64,000 nt of DNA from Ophioderma brevispina (GCA_023653785.1 JAMKCH010012495.1:1-64000), one strand, 5' to 3'. Shown: positions 48,741 through 59,360, counted from the stretch's first letter. Notes: generated by a model from the sequence alone, not told the origin. Made by a program: numbers and translations.

Positions 48741-50070
48741 CGGGAGGGGGGGTCTATGTTTTCAAATTGAAGAAAATGAGTCTTCTAGCACAATTGAGAT
48801 TATAGCATGATGGCAAAGTGTAAACTTTCAGCTTTCATGTGCTTTTTGTTTGAGGTAACTAGGACATTCCGTTCAAATTGTATGCTCGATTTAAGTAAGC
48901 AAGTCTCGCACGTTCGATGCATTTTTGTATACATTTGTATGTAAAAAGTGCTCACCCTGTGATTCTTAAGCAAATATATTTTTTATTATGTAAAGGTAAA
49001 GGGGACGGACCTGTATACAGGAACGGAGTGCCCATCTCTCTTTCGAAGCGATTGGGCCAGACTCCACCATATAATGTTGCTGTAGGGGGCTCGCTACACC
49101 TCCTCTACAGCGAGTCTGTTACCTTCCCGACATTGAATAATGCCGGTACCCATTTATACACCTGGGTAGGGAGGAGTAATTAAGGTAAAGTGCCTTACTC
49201 AAGGGCACAACACGTTGGCCGCAGTGGGACTCGAACCCACGACCTTTGGATTGCGGGACGAGCGCTCAATCCACTGGACCACACGTGCCCTACAATTATT
49301 ATTATGACCACATATTACAAGCTTTTTCAAAATTAATTTATTAAAACATTAAATAAATTCATTATGCATCAAACCAACTCGAAATGTTCAGCTCGACAGC
49401 ATTTCTTATGTATTTCTTTATTATAACTCACCCAGTGATATTTAAGACGATTATTTTAATTTTTAACCCATATATGATCCCAAATTGCACCAAAATGCAC
49501 TCAAAATGTAATAATTTATATTTTAAAATAAATGAACAATTATTTCCAAATTGTGGGGCAAATTATTAATTTTTGCAATTTTTAGTATTTTCGATTACGT
49601 TTCGCTCAAAATCTCAAATGGTGAAAATCGGGTTTTTATGAAACGGGAACGAACGTAACTAAAAAACGAACGATCGTGTCAACGTGAAATTAGGCACAGA
49701 TATTAAGCATCCCAAGTGCTGTGAACCCATGAAGCTGGATTTTTAAATTAGGGCTTTGATTTTGAATTATGGCATAACGTTCACTGATTGGTCAGCTCCT
49801 GGTTGCCATGACAACTATATCAAAAATACGGATTCTTCGTTTTTTGCGCATTGTACCCATGCGTCTTCTACCCAAGTTCGGTGTAAGTGCACGTTTGACT
49901 GTAAGCAGTAGTTTGTTCCCGTGTGTAGCCAATCAGAGGCCATGTTCAGTTACCATGGCATCAAAAATAATTACATTTTTCAAAACTTTTCAATAATGGG
50001 CTACATGCATTATGTACAATTGGTAAGTCAAGAAAACTTGCAATCGAAAATTAGGCAAAAAAAACGTAGA
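48741..50070. mobile_element. 1.33-kb insertion in copy C carrying a SINE
   Basis: Copy B reads CATTTGTTTAATACAGGGTGTCGC at 32,001-32,025; in copy C the left part ends at 48,740 and the match resumes with CAGGGTGTCGC at 50,071. The inserted sequence opens with a GGGAGGGGGGG run and includes the SINE at 48,986-49,290. The remainder (49,300-50,070) has two frames of about 60 codons and no recognised domain. No clear target duplication is seen, so this may be an insertion-deletion of more than one step. Confidence 0.7.
48986..49290 (-). mobile_element. tRNA-derived SINE
   Basis: Minus-strand head GGGCACGTGTGGTCCAGTGG contains an A box (49,271-49,281) and GGTTCGAGTCC is a perfect B box (49,227-49,237) within a fully paired 5-bp T stem, the internal RNA polymerase III promoter of tRNA genes. 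The body reads TTGAGTAAGGCACTTTACC, then CCACCCAGGTGTATAAATGGG-like sequence (here CTACCCAGGTGTATAAATGG), an arrangement frequent in SINEs of marine deuterostomes. It ends near TTACCTTTACATAATAA. The anticodon stem does not pair, so it is not a working tRNA. Confidence 0.88.
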
Positions 50071-50571
50071 CAGGGTGTCGCATGCAAAGTCATTAAGAAT
50101 AAATAATAAAATTTACCCATCAACGCATTCCCTGCCACGTACAATTGCACAAAGCAATTAGATGGTAGTATTTCCTATATTATCTTCCTGCCAGAACCAT
50201 AACCTGTTAGAAAAATGTAACTGATTTCAAGTTGTCGCTTGGTAGAGACGGACAATAGCAGGCTACATTAATTAGTTTGCACTTCATGTTGAAAAAAGAG
50301 ATCGTCAAGTCCCGACTTTGTCAAATGAAAGTTGCTTACTTATTTTTGTCAAAGCTGCAGAATCAGGTTTACTCGTGCTAATGATTACCGTGTTTACAAT
50401 GTTATCGATTATAATAGATTTTAAATTAAACCATAAATGTACGAATACCTATGAATCGGTAACGTGGAGGAATAACACAAGTGTATAAGTTATAGTACGT
50501 ATAGACGTTACTCTTCATGGATGTCCAAAATGGGGTGGTCGATTATTTAAAAGTAAAAAAAATATTAAACT

Positions 50572-50961
50572 TTAAAAGACACGATCAGTGATCCACCCGA
50601 AGGAGCTCAGAAATATTTGAAATTTGCAGGAATAGCTTTGAAGTGAAAAAAAAAAAAAAGGACAAGTTCTGTGAGAATTTAATCCAGTTATTTCTTCCAA
50701 CTGAAAAATGTACAGAAAAAAGAGGAGAAAACTCAGTGTTCAAAGATAACCGCCATTTCGATTACGTGTGTAGTAAGTGTTATTGCGCGACAGATAATGA
50801 CTAAAAATGTCCGATTTGTCCAGGTTGCTTTTGGTCTTATAACTTGTAGGGTATGTATACATATTATAAACTCGTTACAAACATTGCAAAAATTGATTTT
50901 TTCTTATTTCTTTGGAGTTCCCGATTCAGCAAATCACTGATTTCTGTGGAAATATGATTAA
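50572..50961 (+). mobile_element. TTAA-type MITE, second family member
   Basis: Starts TTAA then AAGACACGATCAGTGATCCACCCGAAGG and ends CAGCAAATCACTGATTTCTGTGG before a TTAA at 50,958-50,961. Interior matches 59,030-59,360 and, inverted, 28,673-28,945 (CAGGAATAGCTT, TAGTAAGTGT.A, GGTTGCTTTTGGTCTTA). Copy B continues without it. Confidence 0.7.
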
Positions 50962-51506
50962 TACTGAAATATATTTAATATAAATATGAAAATAGAGCGC
51001 CGCAAAACTGGGTGTACAAATCTGGGTCAAGTATGAATTCAGGCTTCGTATGAAATAAAAGGGGCAGACAGTTCCAAGTGGATGCTGGTAAAGCTGCTCA
51101 TTTTACGTCTTTTACATCCTGTGTTCTTTCTCTAGTCCATTAAATTTTGCAGTATGCGAGTTGATGGAAAATTATGCTATGTTTAGGTATTGTTTGCCTA
51201 ACGTGAGCTTTATTCTTGCGTGCTTAAATGACTATACGTTGCTATGCTGAAGACTGTAAAATAAATAAATAAAACAAAATACAAAATAAATACGCAGACA
51301 TTTAGGCAAATGGCCAAAGCAAATAACATAGACCCTACAGTCAGTAGTCCGAGTTTAATCCATTAACATGTGTATTAGAGATTTGAGAATATTTGGTTCA
51401 ATTTATAGTTGGATGTTAAATGGACCAATTGTTCAATTTATTCTTTTATTTTTTATCAGTATGTACAATGCATATTAAATACAATAAATTATAAATGGTG
51501 ACTCGA

Positions 51507-52155
51507 AACTCAATTCCACCAGTAGACATTGAAGATCGGTGGATGGCGGTCGCAGCCACCACACTAGAACATTGTAAGTGTGAGAAAATTGCGTTAAAAC
51601 TTTACATGTAGGATCACAAATGGGTAAACATATACCCGTTCTCGCTAACGATTTCAAAAACAAGGGTGGTTTAAGATGGTTTCGGGAAGTGCGTTACAGC
51701 AGGGGGGGGGGGGTGCGGCGGGTGCGGTCGCACCCCCCCCCCCCCCCCCAATTCCCACAAAAGGGGCAAAAGGTCCATTTTTGCTGATGTTTGATTAAAA
51801 AGTCAAAATTTCGAGAAATTTTGCCGAAAAAGTCCACCTTTTTGGTGATGACATGTCAAACGTCCAAAAAAGGGAACATTTGAAGAGAGTTAGGTCCATT
51901 TTTTCCAAAAAAAGGTCCATTTTTCGGAAGACCCGCAACCCCCCCCCACCCCTAAAAAAATCCTGCGACGGCCCTGTTTCGGGAACTGGAGAATTGGATG
52001 ATTGAATCACAACTTCCGGTCCGAGGACCCATAATCCCGGCAAACTCAATTCCTCATTAGGAGTTGAAGATCGGTGGATGCCGGTCGCAGCGCGCCGGCC
52101 ACCCACACTCAAACATGTCAAGTTGTGAGAACTCTGGTTTAAACTTTACATCGTT
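51507..52155 (+). mobile_element. Segment with 105-bp direct repeats at its ends
   Basis: 51,507-51,615 and 52,040-52,155 are direct repeats (AACTCAATTCC, TTGAAGATCGGTGGATG, CGGTCGCAG, TTAAACTTTACAT). Short terminal direct repeats could be a tiny LTR-like pair or a tandem duplication later split by insertions. The next element nests between them. Confidence 0.55.
51689..51976. mobile_element. 288-bp nested element with 9-bp target duplication
   Basis: TTTCGGGAA occurs on each side (51,680-51,688 and 51,977-51,985). Inside, a G12 run and a C17 run flank TGCG...CGCA to give a strong hairpin (51,702-51,749). The right end CCTGCGACGGCCCTG, reverse-complemented CAGGGCCGTCGCAGG, resembles CAGGGGCGTAGCCAGG-like termini. 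Eight- or nine-base duplications are typical of hAT, P and MULE families. No transposase. Confidence 0.7.
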
Positions 52156-52159
52156 TTAT

Positions 52160-52505
52160 TTAAAGGTGGTTGTTCCGATTTATTGGTATTGTGTTCTCTA
52201 CTTGATATGAGGGGCTGGCACTTGCACATACAACACATCAAGTACCGTGGGAAAAAACTTGCGGTTTTGATGGTAGGACGCACTAATGCATGTTGCAAAG
52301 CCCTATCAATACTGTGTTTAACCATAAAGTGAGTTAAACACTAAACGCGTTTTTTGTTTATATATATTGGGAATGAAATGGATTTGAGCGCTCAATTTCA
52401 GGATGACCCTCGAGAAAATAGGCCTTTTCATCTGATATCACAAAGCCGATACTACTTCCGGGTAAATCAGGGGGTCCCAACGACGATAGGAACACGCCCA
52501 TTTAA
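52160..52505 (+). mobile_element. 350-bp MITE, copy 2
   Basis: TTAA at both ends (52,160-52,163 and 52,502-52,505) with ends AGGTGGTTGTTCCGAT and, reverse-complemented, ATGGGCGTGTTCCTAT. Interior as in 47,404-47,755. Confidence 0.75.
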
Positions 52506-52628
52506 ATGGTGAAGTAGAAAGATTAATACTAGCTAGGCATGTGGTCTATATATATATATATAGTTTTATGTGTTCACGAATCACACGTTATAAAAGGAAA
52601 GGAAAGTCTAATCTAAGAAAGAGGGGTT

Positions 52629-53281
52629 TTAACCCTTGTCCGACCAAGGTGGTTACCACCTCTCCCCTAACTGATGATTCCCTGTCGCACAAAAACGCAA
52701 ACGAATATGATCTAAGGCTTGTTACGTAATTGTAAGTTCAACCTTTGCGGTCAGTTTAGCGAAAAAATGGCGGTACACCTTTATGGAGGTCAGGGTGTCC
52801 AGTTAAACTCGGAAGGTAGGGGTTGGGGTTGGGTGATTGCCACCTAACCTATACTTACTGAATAAAATGCCAAAAGATGGTTCTTATGTTACTTATGATG
52901 CTACTGTAAGCAAATACTGACAATATTTGTATTTTATTCTTATTTTGTTAGAGTAATAACATGTGCATGCTTACTTTGGCACCAATTATTGCCAAATAAA
53001 TACCTATTTTCCTTCCATGAATGACGAAAATGGTCGAAAACACTTGATTTTGGAGATTTGCTTACAAATAACGTTATAAATAACCGCTCAGTTATGACGT
53101 CACTATGACGTCATATTGTTAAAACTGGATATGTTTGTACTTATTTGAAGAAAGGACATGTAGATACATACTGATACTAAACAAGATAATGTTTGTCCTT
53201 TAATTACGAAAACATCAGGGGTGGTATCCCCTCCCCCGGTCGTGAATGTAGTATAACAACCCTTGGCTGGACGAGGGTTAA
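52629..53281. mobile_element. piggyBac-like MITE, 645 bp, with TTAA duplications
   Basis: TTAA at 52,629-52,632 and 53,278-53,281 flank CCCTTGTCCGACCAAGG and, reverse-complemented, CCCTCGTCCAGCCAAGG. TTAA plus CCCT ends fit the piggyBac superfamily. The interior has no open frame for a transposase. Relatives: 1,690-2,144 and 25,650-25,890, both inverted relative to this copy. A TGACGTCACTATGACGTCA block (near 53,095-53,115) with two CRE-like TGACGTCA sites lies inside. Confidence 0.85.
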
Positions 53282-54384
53282 TACAGACTGTCCCAAAAAA
53301 AACTATACAATCAAAGATTAATTTTTTAGCCAAAAATTTAGGTTCATCTCAACTGGAGTTTTACTTATTCTTTTTTAGGAATGTTCCAGCTTTCATGAGA
53401 TTTCTAGTTGGTGTAATTTGGGGGTCTGGTTCAGGAGTTATGGCTAATTATCTGAGACCGTTGAAAAACCTGTTGGGCCAGTTTCGGCTATGCTGATATC
53501 AACAGAGTTGCCATTGAAAATCATCTTCAAAACATTCTTTATTGAAAATTAAAAAAGTAGGTATAAGGTGCTGCTTCTTGTGATATAACATAATTTATAA
53601 CTTTACAATGTCGCAATTGCTAATAAATACATGTAGCATTGAGAAATTCAATTCCAAACAGTCTTGTTGTCTCAGCTTTACTCCAGGTTTCAGCAGAATG
53701 TAGAATCATAAAAACACGTTGTTGAAAAGTAAACTGAGAATTTGAACACCAACCATTCACTTTCCTTTTGCTTTTTGTTGAACACTGCTTTGTCTCATAT
53801 TCCTCCCTGGCCTCACTCGAGGGCAGTGGGAATAGGGAAGGGTAAATGGTCCCTCCACATTAGAGCGTTGTCACCACATTTGTCCCTCAACAGAATGTGA
53901 GGTTAACATTAGTTTCAGCAGACAAAAATGCCCTAAATTTCCATGAATTTCGATTATTGTCCCCCTGAGAGTGGTCCCTCTATTTCACCCACAAACATAA
54001 TAATTTGGTGCTTTCACTGAAAACTAATACATTGATTAGTTCAAGCATGATAATACATTCACTCTGATCTGGACAATATTCTTTTGTTTGAAAAGGGTTT
54101 AATCAAACAATGATGCTACACGCCCTATGCCTTTGTTTCTTGAACCTGCAGGAGAAACTGGCCCAAGTGGTATATTGTATCTTTGTGTTAAATGCCAATA
54201 TTCCGCTTCGGGTACATTTTAAATTGGATGCGAATGAAGCGTAGGATTTTAGCTAGGATGTTGTTAACCAAATAAAGACAAAAAAACTGGCCAAAAAATG
54301 AACAGGTATATGTTTATGATATTTAGTTTGATTGTATAGTTTTTATTGGGACAGTCAGTTACACAATCGAGAAGAGGAGCAAAA
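53282..54384. other. Non-coding remainder of the 2.9-kb insert in copy C
   Basis: No gene or repeat recognised. Frames of 60-77 codons are featureless. Confidence 0.45.
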
Positions 54385-54740
54385 CTTAAAGACCCAACAA
54401 ACAAACAATAGAAATTAAATAAAAGCCATAAAACGAAAGAAAACAAAACGGTTTCTTAAAAGAATACAAGAAAATAATTCGCGAATGAAAAGCAACATAG
54501 TGTAAAAAATATGGAAAAAGTGATGAAACGATAAAGAAGCAAACATTAGAAAGAAGGTCTAAACGTGAAAAAAACAAACTGTGAGAGAAAGTTAAAGCAC
54601 GGAAAGAAAATGAAATAAACAAAGAAGAAAACGAGGTCAAGTGTTTAAATAGATCAGTATTAGTTGACATTTCAAGCCGCAAATTTTAGTGACGAGAGAA
54701 CCAACGCTTCACAATATGGTCGGTAGCTCTGGGGAATCAC

Positions 54741-54742
<2 letters not shown>

Positions 54743-54784
<42 letters not shown>

Positions 54785-54816
54785 AAAAAAAAAAAAAACA
54801 AAAAAAAAAAAAAAAT
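54743..54816 (+). repeat. Long poly-A tract inside copy C
   Basis: Seventy-four bases of A with only three interruptions. In copies A and B the same place reads GATCACCTAATAACC and GATCACCCATCATAGG, so the tract is an expansion or insertion specific to C, or an assembly artefact. Confidence 0.85.
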
Positions 54817-55150
54817 AAAAGAAATTACCATTAAGGTTAAAGGCATCCTCCATTAATCAATGTAATAGCCTCATATTCAGTGAAGATTAACAACATACAA
54901 AAAAGAGAGTTGATTTCCAATAATATTTGTAATACTCGCATGACAGAAAAGGTCGTTGGAAAATCAACACTGTGAATGAGGGACAGTCTGAATCCAAAAC
55001 AAAGTCTCGTTGCTGTGAAAAAAAGGATCAAAACAATTTTTTTCTTGTGATAATGTGTTTAATTTTATTTCCTTAAATTCAGAAATGCAGCTACACATGT
55101 TTTTATCCCTTACGTCCTTTCGGAAAATGACTACCAAACCATGGCGAGTA

Positions 55151-55588
55151 CCGCAAATTGTGTGAATGTTATGTAATAATTGAGGGCCGTTGATTTCCTT
55201 TTCTAAACTGAAATGAAAATAATTTTGGAAATTTGCCAGGTCTTATTTAATAGTCCAGAGGGTGTATGGAGTCATTCCACAATGCACCATTTTTTGTGAT
55301 CCCCACCAAAAAATTTTAACAAATAAACCCCAAACTTTTACACTATTTCAGCGCAGAAACACTTTTTGAACACTTTTATCCCAAGCAGTTAGTATGTGTT
55401 TAGTCCAGTACACGATAGTTCACATTGCAGGGCATTATGGGATTGGTTCAAAACTCCCCTTGCTTTAAGTAATTGATTTTCTGATGATACAGATTTCTCT
55501 AAAATTTTGCCTAAGAACAACTAGGGAGTACGTTTTGAAAGTTTGATAGGAAAAAAGGGAAACCAAAAAACCTAAGATTTGATCTTGA
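55151..55588. other. Non-coding stretch after copy C
   Basis: No feature recognised. Confidence 0.5.
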
Positions 55589-55770
55589 TTGCTGTCGTAC
55601 TGGTGTGGCAGGAGATATAGTCTACGGACTCACAGTCCACCTACAACGACGAAGAATAGGGCACTCGATCAGTTGACTCTTCACGAAACATTGTTTCACA
55701 CTTTATTCCGTTGTCGGGGTATGGAGCCCGGACTATGGCCTCCGCCCATAGGCGTAATCCCGGGGAGGGG
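55589..55770 (+). mobile_element. MITE-like repeat, GGCAGGAGATATGGTC family, copy 1
   Basis: Left GTGTGGCAGGAGATATAGTC and right GGACTATGGCCTCCGCCC are imperfect inverted repeats. Matches 61,549-61,714 and 13,600-13,770 through GAATAGGGCA, TTTATTCCGTTGTCG and AGCCCGGACTATG. Confidence 0.65.
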
Positions 55771-56120
55771 GGATGGTCAAGACGACCCGATCATCCACCA
55801 ATGTTGATGCCTATTCATCTGTTTTTGCCAAAAATGACCTCATATTTTACCATAATAGTTTAAAAATGGAAAATTTTCTCGCGCTTCGCGCGCATTTGGT
55901 TGTTCTAATTACAATTACATTTATTAGATTCAAAATGGCAATTTTTAGCGCGCACACATGTAGCCAATGGATTTTTCAGCAAACCCGTTTCTTTCATCAA
56001 TTTTCATCAATCCATCTCCCCCCCCCCCCAATGTCAAAAAGAAATTACGCCACTGCTCTGCCGGACCTTATCTCCTTTTACAAGGCCCTATGGAAGTTTT
56101 ATTTTTTAATGAGTATTACG
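55771..56120. other. Non-coding stretch
   Basis: Contains CGCGCTTCGCGCG (about 55,880) and a C10 run at 56,020. The 139-codon frame at 55,773-56,192 crosses these and the palindrome and shows no domain. Confidence 0.5.
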
Positions 56121-56278
56121 TGGTCTGTAACATGTTACAGACCAGTACTACTCCATGAGAAGATAAACTTCCAGGTACTCTCAGCTAGCTAAATGGACAC
56201 TAGTCTGTATTACAGATGTCTTTCATACTCATGGAAAGATAAACTTATCGGGTTACACTCGCTAAAGGGACCAAATTG
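56121..56278 (+). repeat. 24-bp perfect palindrome within a 2-copy ~75-bp repeat
   Basis: The palindrome spans 56,121-56,144 with half-site TGGTCTGTAACA. The following 60 bases (CATGAGAAGATAAACTT, CAGCTAGCTAAATGGAC) repeat in diverged form at 56,205-56,278 (CATGGAAAGATAAACTT, CTCGCTAAAGGGAC), where the palindrome is decayed to AGTCTGTATTACAGA. Confidence 0.75.
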
Positions 56279-58077
56279 AAACTTGGTGTTACAAGGTCGT
56301 GTGAACTTCAGTCAATGATTCATCCTCCGAAAAAGCCCCAGATATCGCTTGTTACAAACCCTCTTGAGTTCACCCACCTCCCTTTTTACTAAGTAAAACC
56401 GATCATGAGTCACTGAACTATTTGAAATGCTTACAATGTATTAGATCAGACCTGAACAATAAACCGATACGCCGTCTTATTTAATAAGATGATAATTTTA
56501 GTATTCTTTCGTGCACGACAGAATTCCAATCATAGTTTTCTAGAGGACCGATTGCGATAGCTGGCAATTCAAAACAAGGTTTGCGGGTTTTCTTTAGTAC
56601 TTGGTTGTCATAAACTTTGCGAAACGTTCTCGGTAGGTGATCTACGACCGATTCCCGAGTTTTCGGAACTAGAGATAAGCCTAGATGCCATGTTGCATCT
56701 GGCGTCTGCAAGGCCAGAGAAGGGGCCAGCTGTACATTTGATGTTGTGGCGCATCTCCCGGGGCGCAGGGGGGGGGGGGCATGATGGTATTAGACATGTG
56801 CCATCCTTAAATGCATGATATCTCCTCAATAATGAAAATTCTAAATAACCTTGGGTTATTTGTTTAAGGCATTCTGAAGGGATTTCAGAGAAAGAGGTCA
56901 TATGAGGAGTAGAACAGAGGTTAAAGAAGATGGAAGAAGAGGGGAGACTAAAGAAAAAAAGAATGGGCTGGAGAGGAAGGTAAAAAAGGAGAGCCAAATA
57001 GGTAAAAGGAGTCAAGGAGAGGGAGAGAATTCGGGAAGAGGCATTTCCTTTTCCCTATTCTTGAACTGTTTTGATGTTTCACATAATTTCGTTTATGCTC
57101 CTGTGCTTGGAAAATGATTTTTTCAACTTGAAGGATTCTGGTGAATGAGAGGATACATGCCCTACGGGGAATGCATCCATCTCACCTAGCCTACGATTTT
57201 GCGGTTGTTTTTTTCATCACCAGTCATCATTAATTTTGCTTAGTGTATCTCCAGCTTTTCACCACCCTGGTAGCGGTATTCATAATACTTGTTTCGTCTT
57301 GTACGAGTGTAGGCCTATTCATTTTTATACGGTCCATCCAGCCTACAACACGTATTTTTCGCGAAAAAATGAAATAAATCTAATCCATTAGTGGCTAAAA
57401 TTATTATTAAGGAGAATGAAAGAGGAAAAAAAACTCATACGCCCCGTGTGAGATTCGAACCTGGAACACATGTCATGAGGCGAGGAACTCTATCCACTCC
57501 GCTAAGGGGATTATGTTTAGTAACTTAAGAAAAATATAATGTTAAAACCTACCTAATTAAACAAAACGCCAAAACTTCTAAATTTACACTTTTGCGTGGC
57601 GAATAATTATTAGATTTGTAAATCTAAACAATTACTCCACATCGGTCAAATTTGGTAGCAATTGAGAGAAATTCGTAATCCTAAAAAATCTCCTCCTGTC
57701 ACATTAACAAAGATAATGAAGCGTGCTTGTGGTTTTATGTTGTGCACGTCAGAAAATACTAATTCATCTTCTTATTAATATTTCGGCCTAATTTAATTAG
57801 TTTTGTGATTATAAATCGTAAGCTTTCTAAATATAAAAAAAAGTTTTTAAGAAATGGGGGGGGGGGGGGCATTTCTGGAAATGGATTCATGTCTCTCATC
57901 TCTCTCATACATCAATTTTGATAATTGAAATTAAAATAATTCAACGTAATACTTATACAATGTTACTAAAATGCATATATTTGTAGGGGTGACCTGTATG
58001 TGGACTCAATACTTCAACTACGCACCTTAATTTTCACTTCAAAGAAAGAAAAGAAAGTTGATGATGATGATGATGAT
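56279..58077. other. Non-coding stretch
   Basis: No gene. G-runs at 56,769 and 57,857, and a purine-rich tract at 56,890-57,040 whose frames are charge-rich for that reason only. A tRNA-like relic lies at 57,441-57,510. Confidence 0.55.
57441..57510 (-). repeat. tRNA-Met-like relic
   Basis: On the minus strand CCCCTTAGCGGAGTGGATAG resembles an acceptor plus A-box arm, CTCATGA is a possible CAT anticodon loop, and GGTTCGAATCT is a near-consensus B box; CCCC and GGGG can pair as the acceptor stem. The anticodon and T stems are poorly paired, so this is a pseudogene or SINE head. Confidence 0.55.
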
Positions 58078-58078
58078 C
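58056..58078. repeat. (GAT)n microsatellite
   Basis: GATGAT repeated about six times, adjoining the left end of the 58-kb element. Confidence 0.85.
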
Positions 58079-58802
58079 AAACATCAAACTTTTTGAAAAC
58101 TTATTTTATGTTGATATCTACTCTAGAAGAACCAAATTACATATACTTAATACAAAACTTGCAGTTTTAGACAATCCTGTATTTTTACGGGTGTTGCAAA
58201 GTACACGTCATTTTCCCATAGAGTTTGTACAGTAACGGTTTAGCAACGTCCACAATGAAATTGTTTGTTTTCAGCACATAAAGCGTTAATTATTTTATTG
58301 TTATACTCGTTCGATCTCAAGTTTGGGGGTGACGTCACTGCGCGTGTTAGGTTTTGCGCCCGAGAAACGCACGCATCGACCTTGGAATCCCAGCATTTAC
58401 GCACGCGAACAAAGGCGGCGCAATCCAAACGATAGAGCCAATGCAAAGTCGCGTCATGACGTCACCCCCAAACTCGAGACCGAACAAAGTATAGTAATAA
58501 TTGTTTACTTACATATTTACATGTATGTGTGCAATTTCAGCAAAAAAATGGCTATGGTTCTTCGATTTTTAAAATATTCTCAGACGAGTCCCGTTTATTG
58601 CCGGGGTGGCGTCCATGGGACCCCCACTAATTAACTCATTAACGCTTGGCCAATTTTTTTTTGGTATGAAAAGAAGCGTAAGTAAAAGTCGGACAATAAC
58701 AAACAAAAATCGACGCGAAAAGACCCCAAGATCAAAGGGGCCAGAGCGAAAACAAATTTTGAGGGTCATACAGGACCCCCCCCGTCACTTAAGTCCGGTT
58801 AA
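58078..58802 (-). mobile_element. Inverted relative of the 46.6-kb element's left half
   Basis: Its reverse complement matches 46,655 to about 47,190: TTAAGTGACGGGGG start, CAAAATTTGTTTTCGC, GTTAATGAGTTAATT, GACGTGTACTTTGCAACACCCGTAAAAA and TAGATATCAACA. A TTAA at 58,799-58,802 marks the outer end. It is split by a nested foldback (58,302-58,493). Confidence 0.75.
58302..58493. mobile_element. 192-bp nested MITE with long inverted repeats and CRE-like palindromes
   Basis: Arms of about 38-40 bp: an 18-bp perfect core AGTTTGGGGGTGACGTCA (58,320-58,337) and its complement (58,457-58,474), extended by TATACTCGTTCGATCTC on the left and its near-complement on the right. The homologous stretch at about 46,960-46,990 lacks it, which gives an empty site. 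Ends TATACT/AGTATA fit a TA duplication. Each arm holds a perfect TGACGTCA, the CRE/ATF consensus; binding is untested. Confidence 0.8.
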
Positions 58803-59029
58803 TGTAAATTTATTAAAAATATATGACCTGATTATCAACTAGATATTTACTTCAGTCGACTTATATTCAGAATTATAAGAAGAATTCGTAACTATTTAAA
58901 ATCGTGGTAGACACATTTACTATTATCGTGATTTATTATATCCAACAGCTGGAAAATTACATTTCTTGAAATACATGCAGCTTGTTTAATTACGAAAGCA
59001 AAAATGATACTAATTTTACGTTTCAGGGT

Positions 59030-59360
59030 CCTCTCAAACACACTATCAGTAATTTAAATTGCAGGCATAGCTTAAGAGTGCAGGATAAGTCTGGGATAAG
59101 GTTCTTATAAGTTACTTTTTCCACTGAAGAAATGAAGAAAAAAGGCGGTGTTCAATTTAAAGATATAGAATATCCATTCATTACCTGTTGTAGTGAGTGT
59201 CAGTACGGACAGGAGGACTAAAATTTCCGATTTTTCCTTATTAGGTTACTTCTGGTCCTATCATTTGCAGGGTATGTTAGCTAGATAGTTGTTACAAAAC
59301 ATGCAAAAATTGAAGTTAAGGATTTGTTCGATTTAGCAAAGCACTGAGAGTGCCTTTTAA
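59030..59360 (+). mobile_element. TTAA-type MITE, third family member
   Basis: Matches 50,572-50,961 and inverted 28,673-28,945 through CACACTATCAGTAAT, GGCATAGCTTAA, GTGAGTGTCAGTACGGAC, TCCTTATTAGGTTACTTCTGGTC and GGGTATGTTAG. The right end is AGCACTGAGAGTGCCTTTTAA with TTAA at 59,357-59,360; the left TTAA is not evident. Confidence 0.65.

Larger units (their letters stand above)
35410..55150 (+). repeat. Tandem repeat unit, copy C (four large insertions)
   Basis: Unit sequence is present in 35,410-36,066, 44,124-46,650, 47,756-48,740, 50,071-51,504 and 54,385-55,150. The interruptions are the LTR retrotransposon (36,067-44,123), a TTAA-flanked 1.1-kb element (46,655-47,751), a 1.33-kb insert with a SINE (48,741-50,070) and a 2.9-kb insert (about 51,505-54,385). 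Removing them leaves roughly the 7.6-kb length of copy B. This copy shows more one-base indels than B, consistent with poorer consensus quality. Confidence 0.8.

Noticed and set aside
49219..49290. Functional tRNA gene
   Set aside because: Both boxes are good but the anticodon stem does not pair and a SINE body follows directly.
55773..56192. 139-codon open frame, the longest in the window
   Set aside because: It spans a C10 run, a CGCG palindrome and a 24-bp palindrome, has no domain or signal peptide and starts inside a MITE-like repeat; length is within chance for this much sequence.
57441..57510. Functional tRNA-Met gene
   Set aside because: The T and anticodon stems are mismatched.
58240..58634. 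Opposed frames of 68 and 103 codons
   Set aside because: Created by the inverted arms of the nested MITE and flanking repeat.
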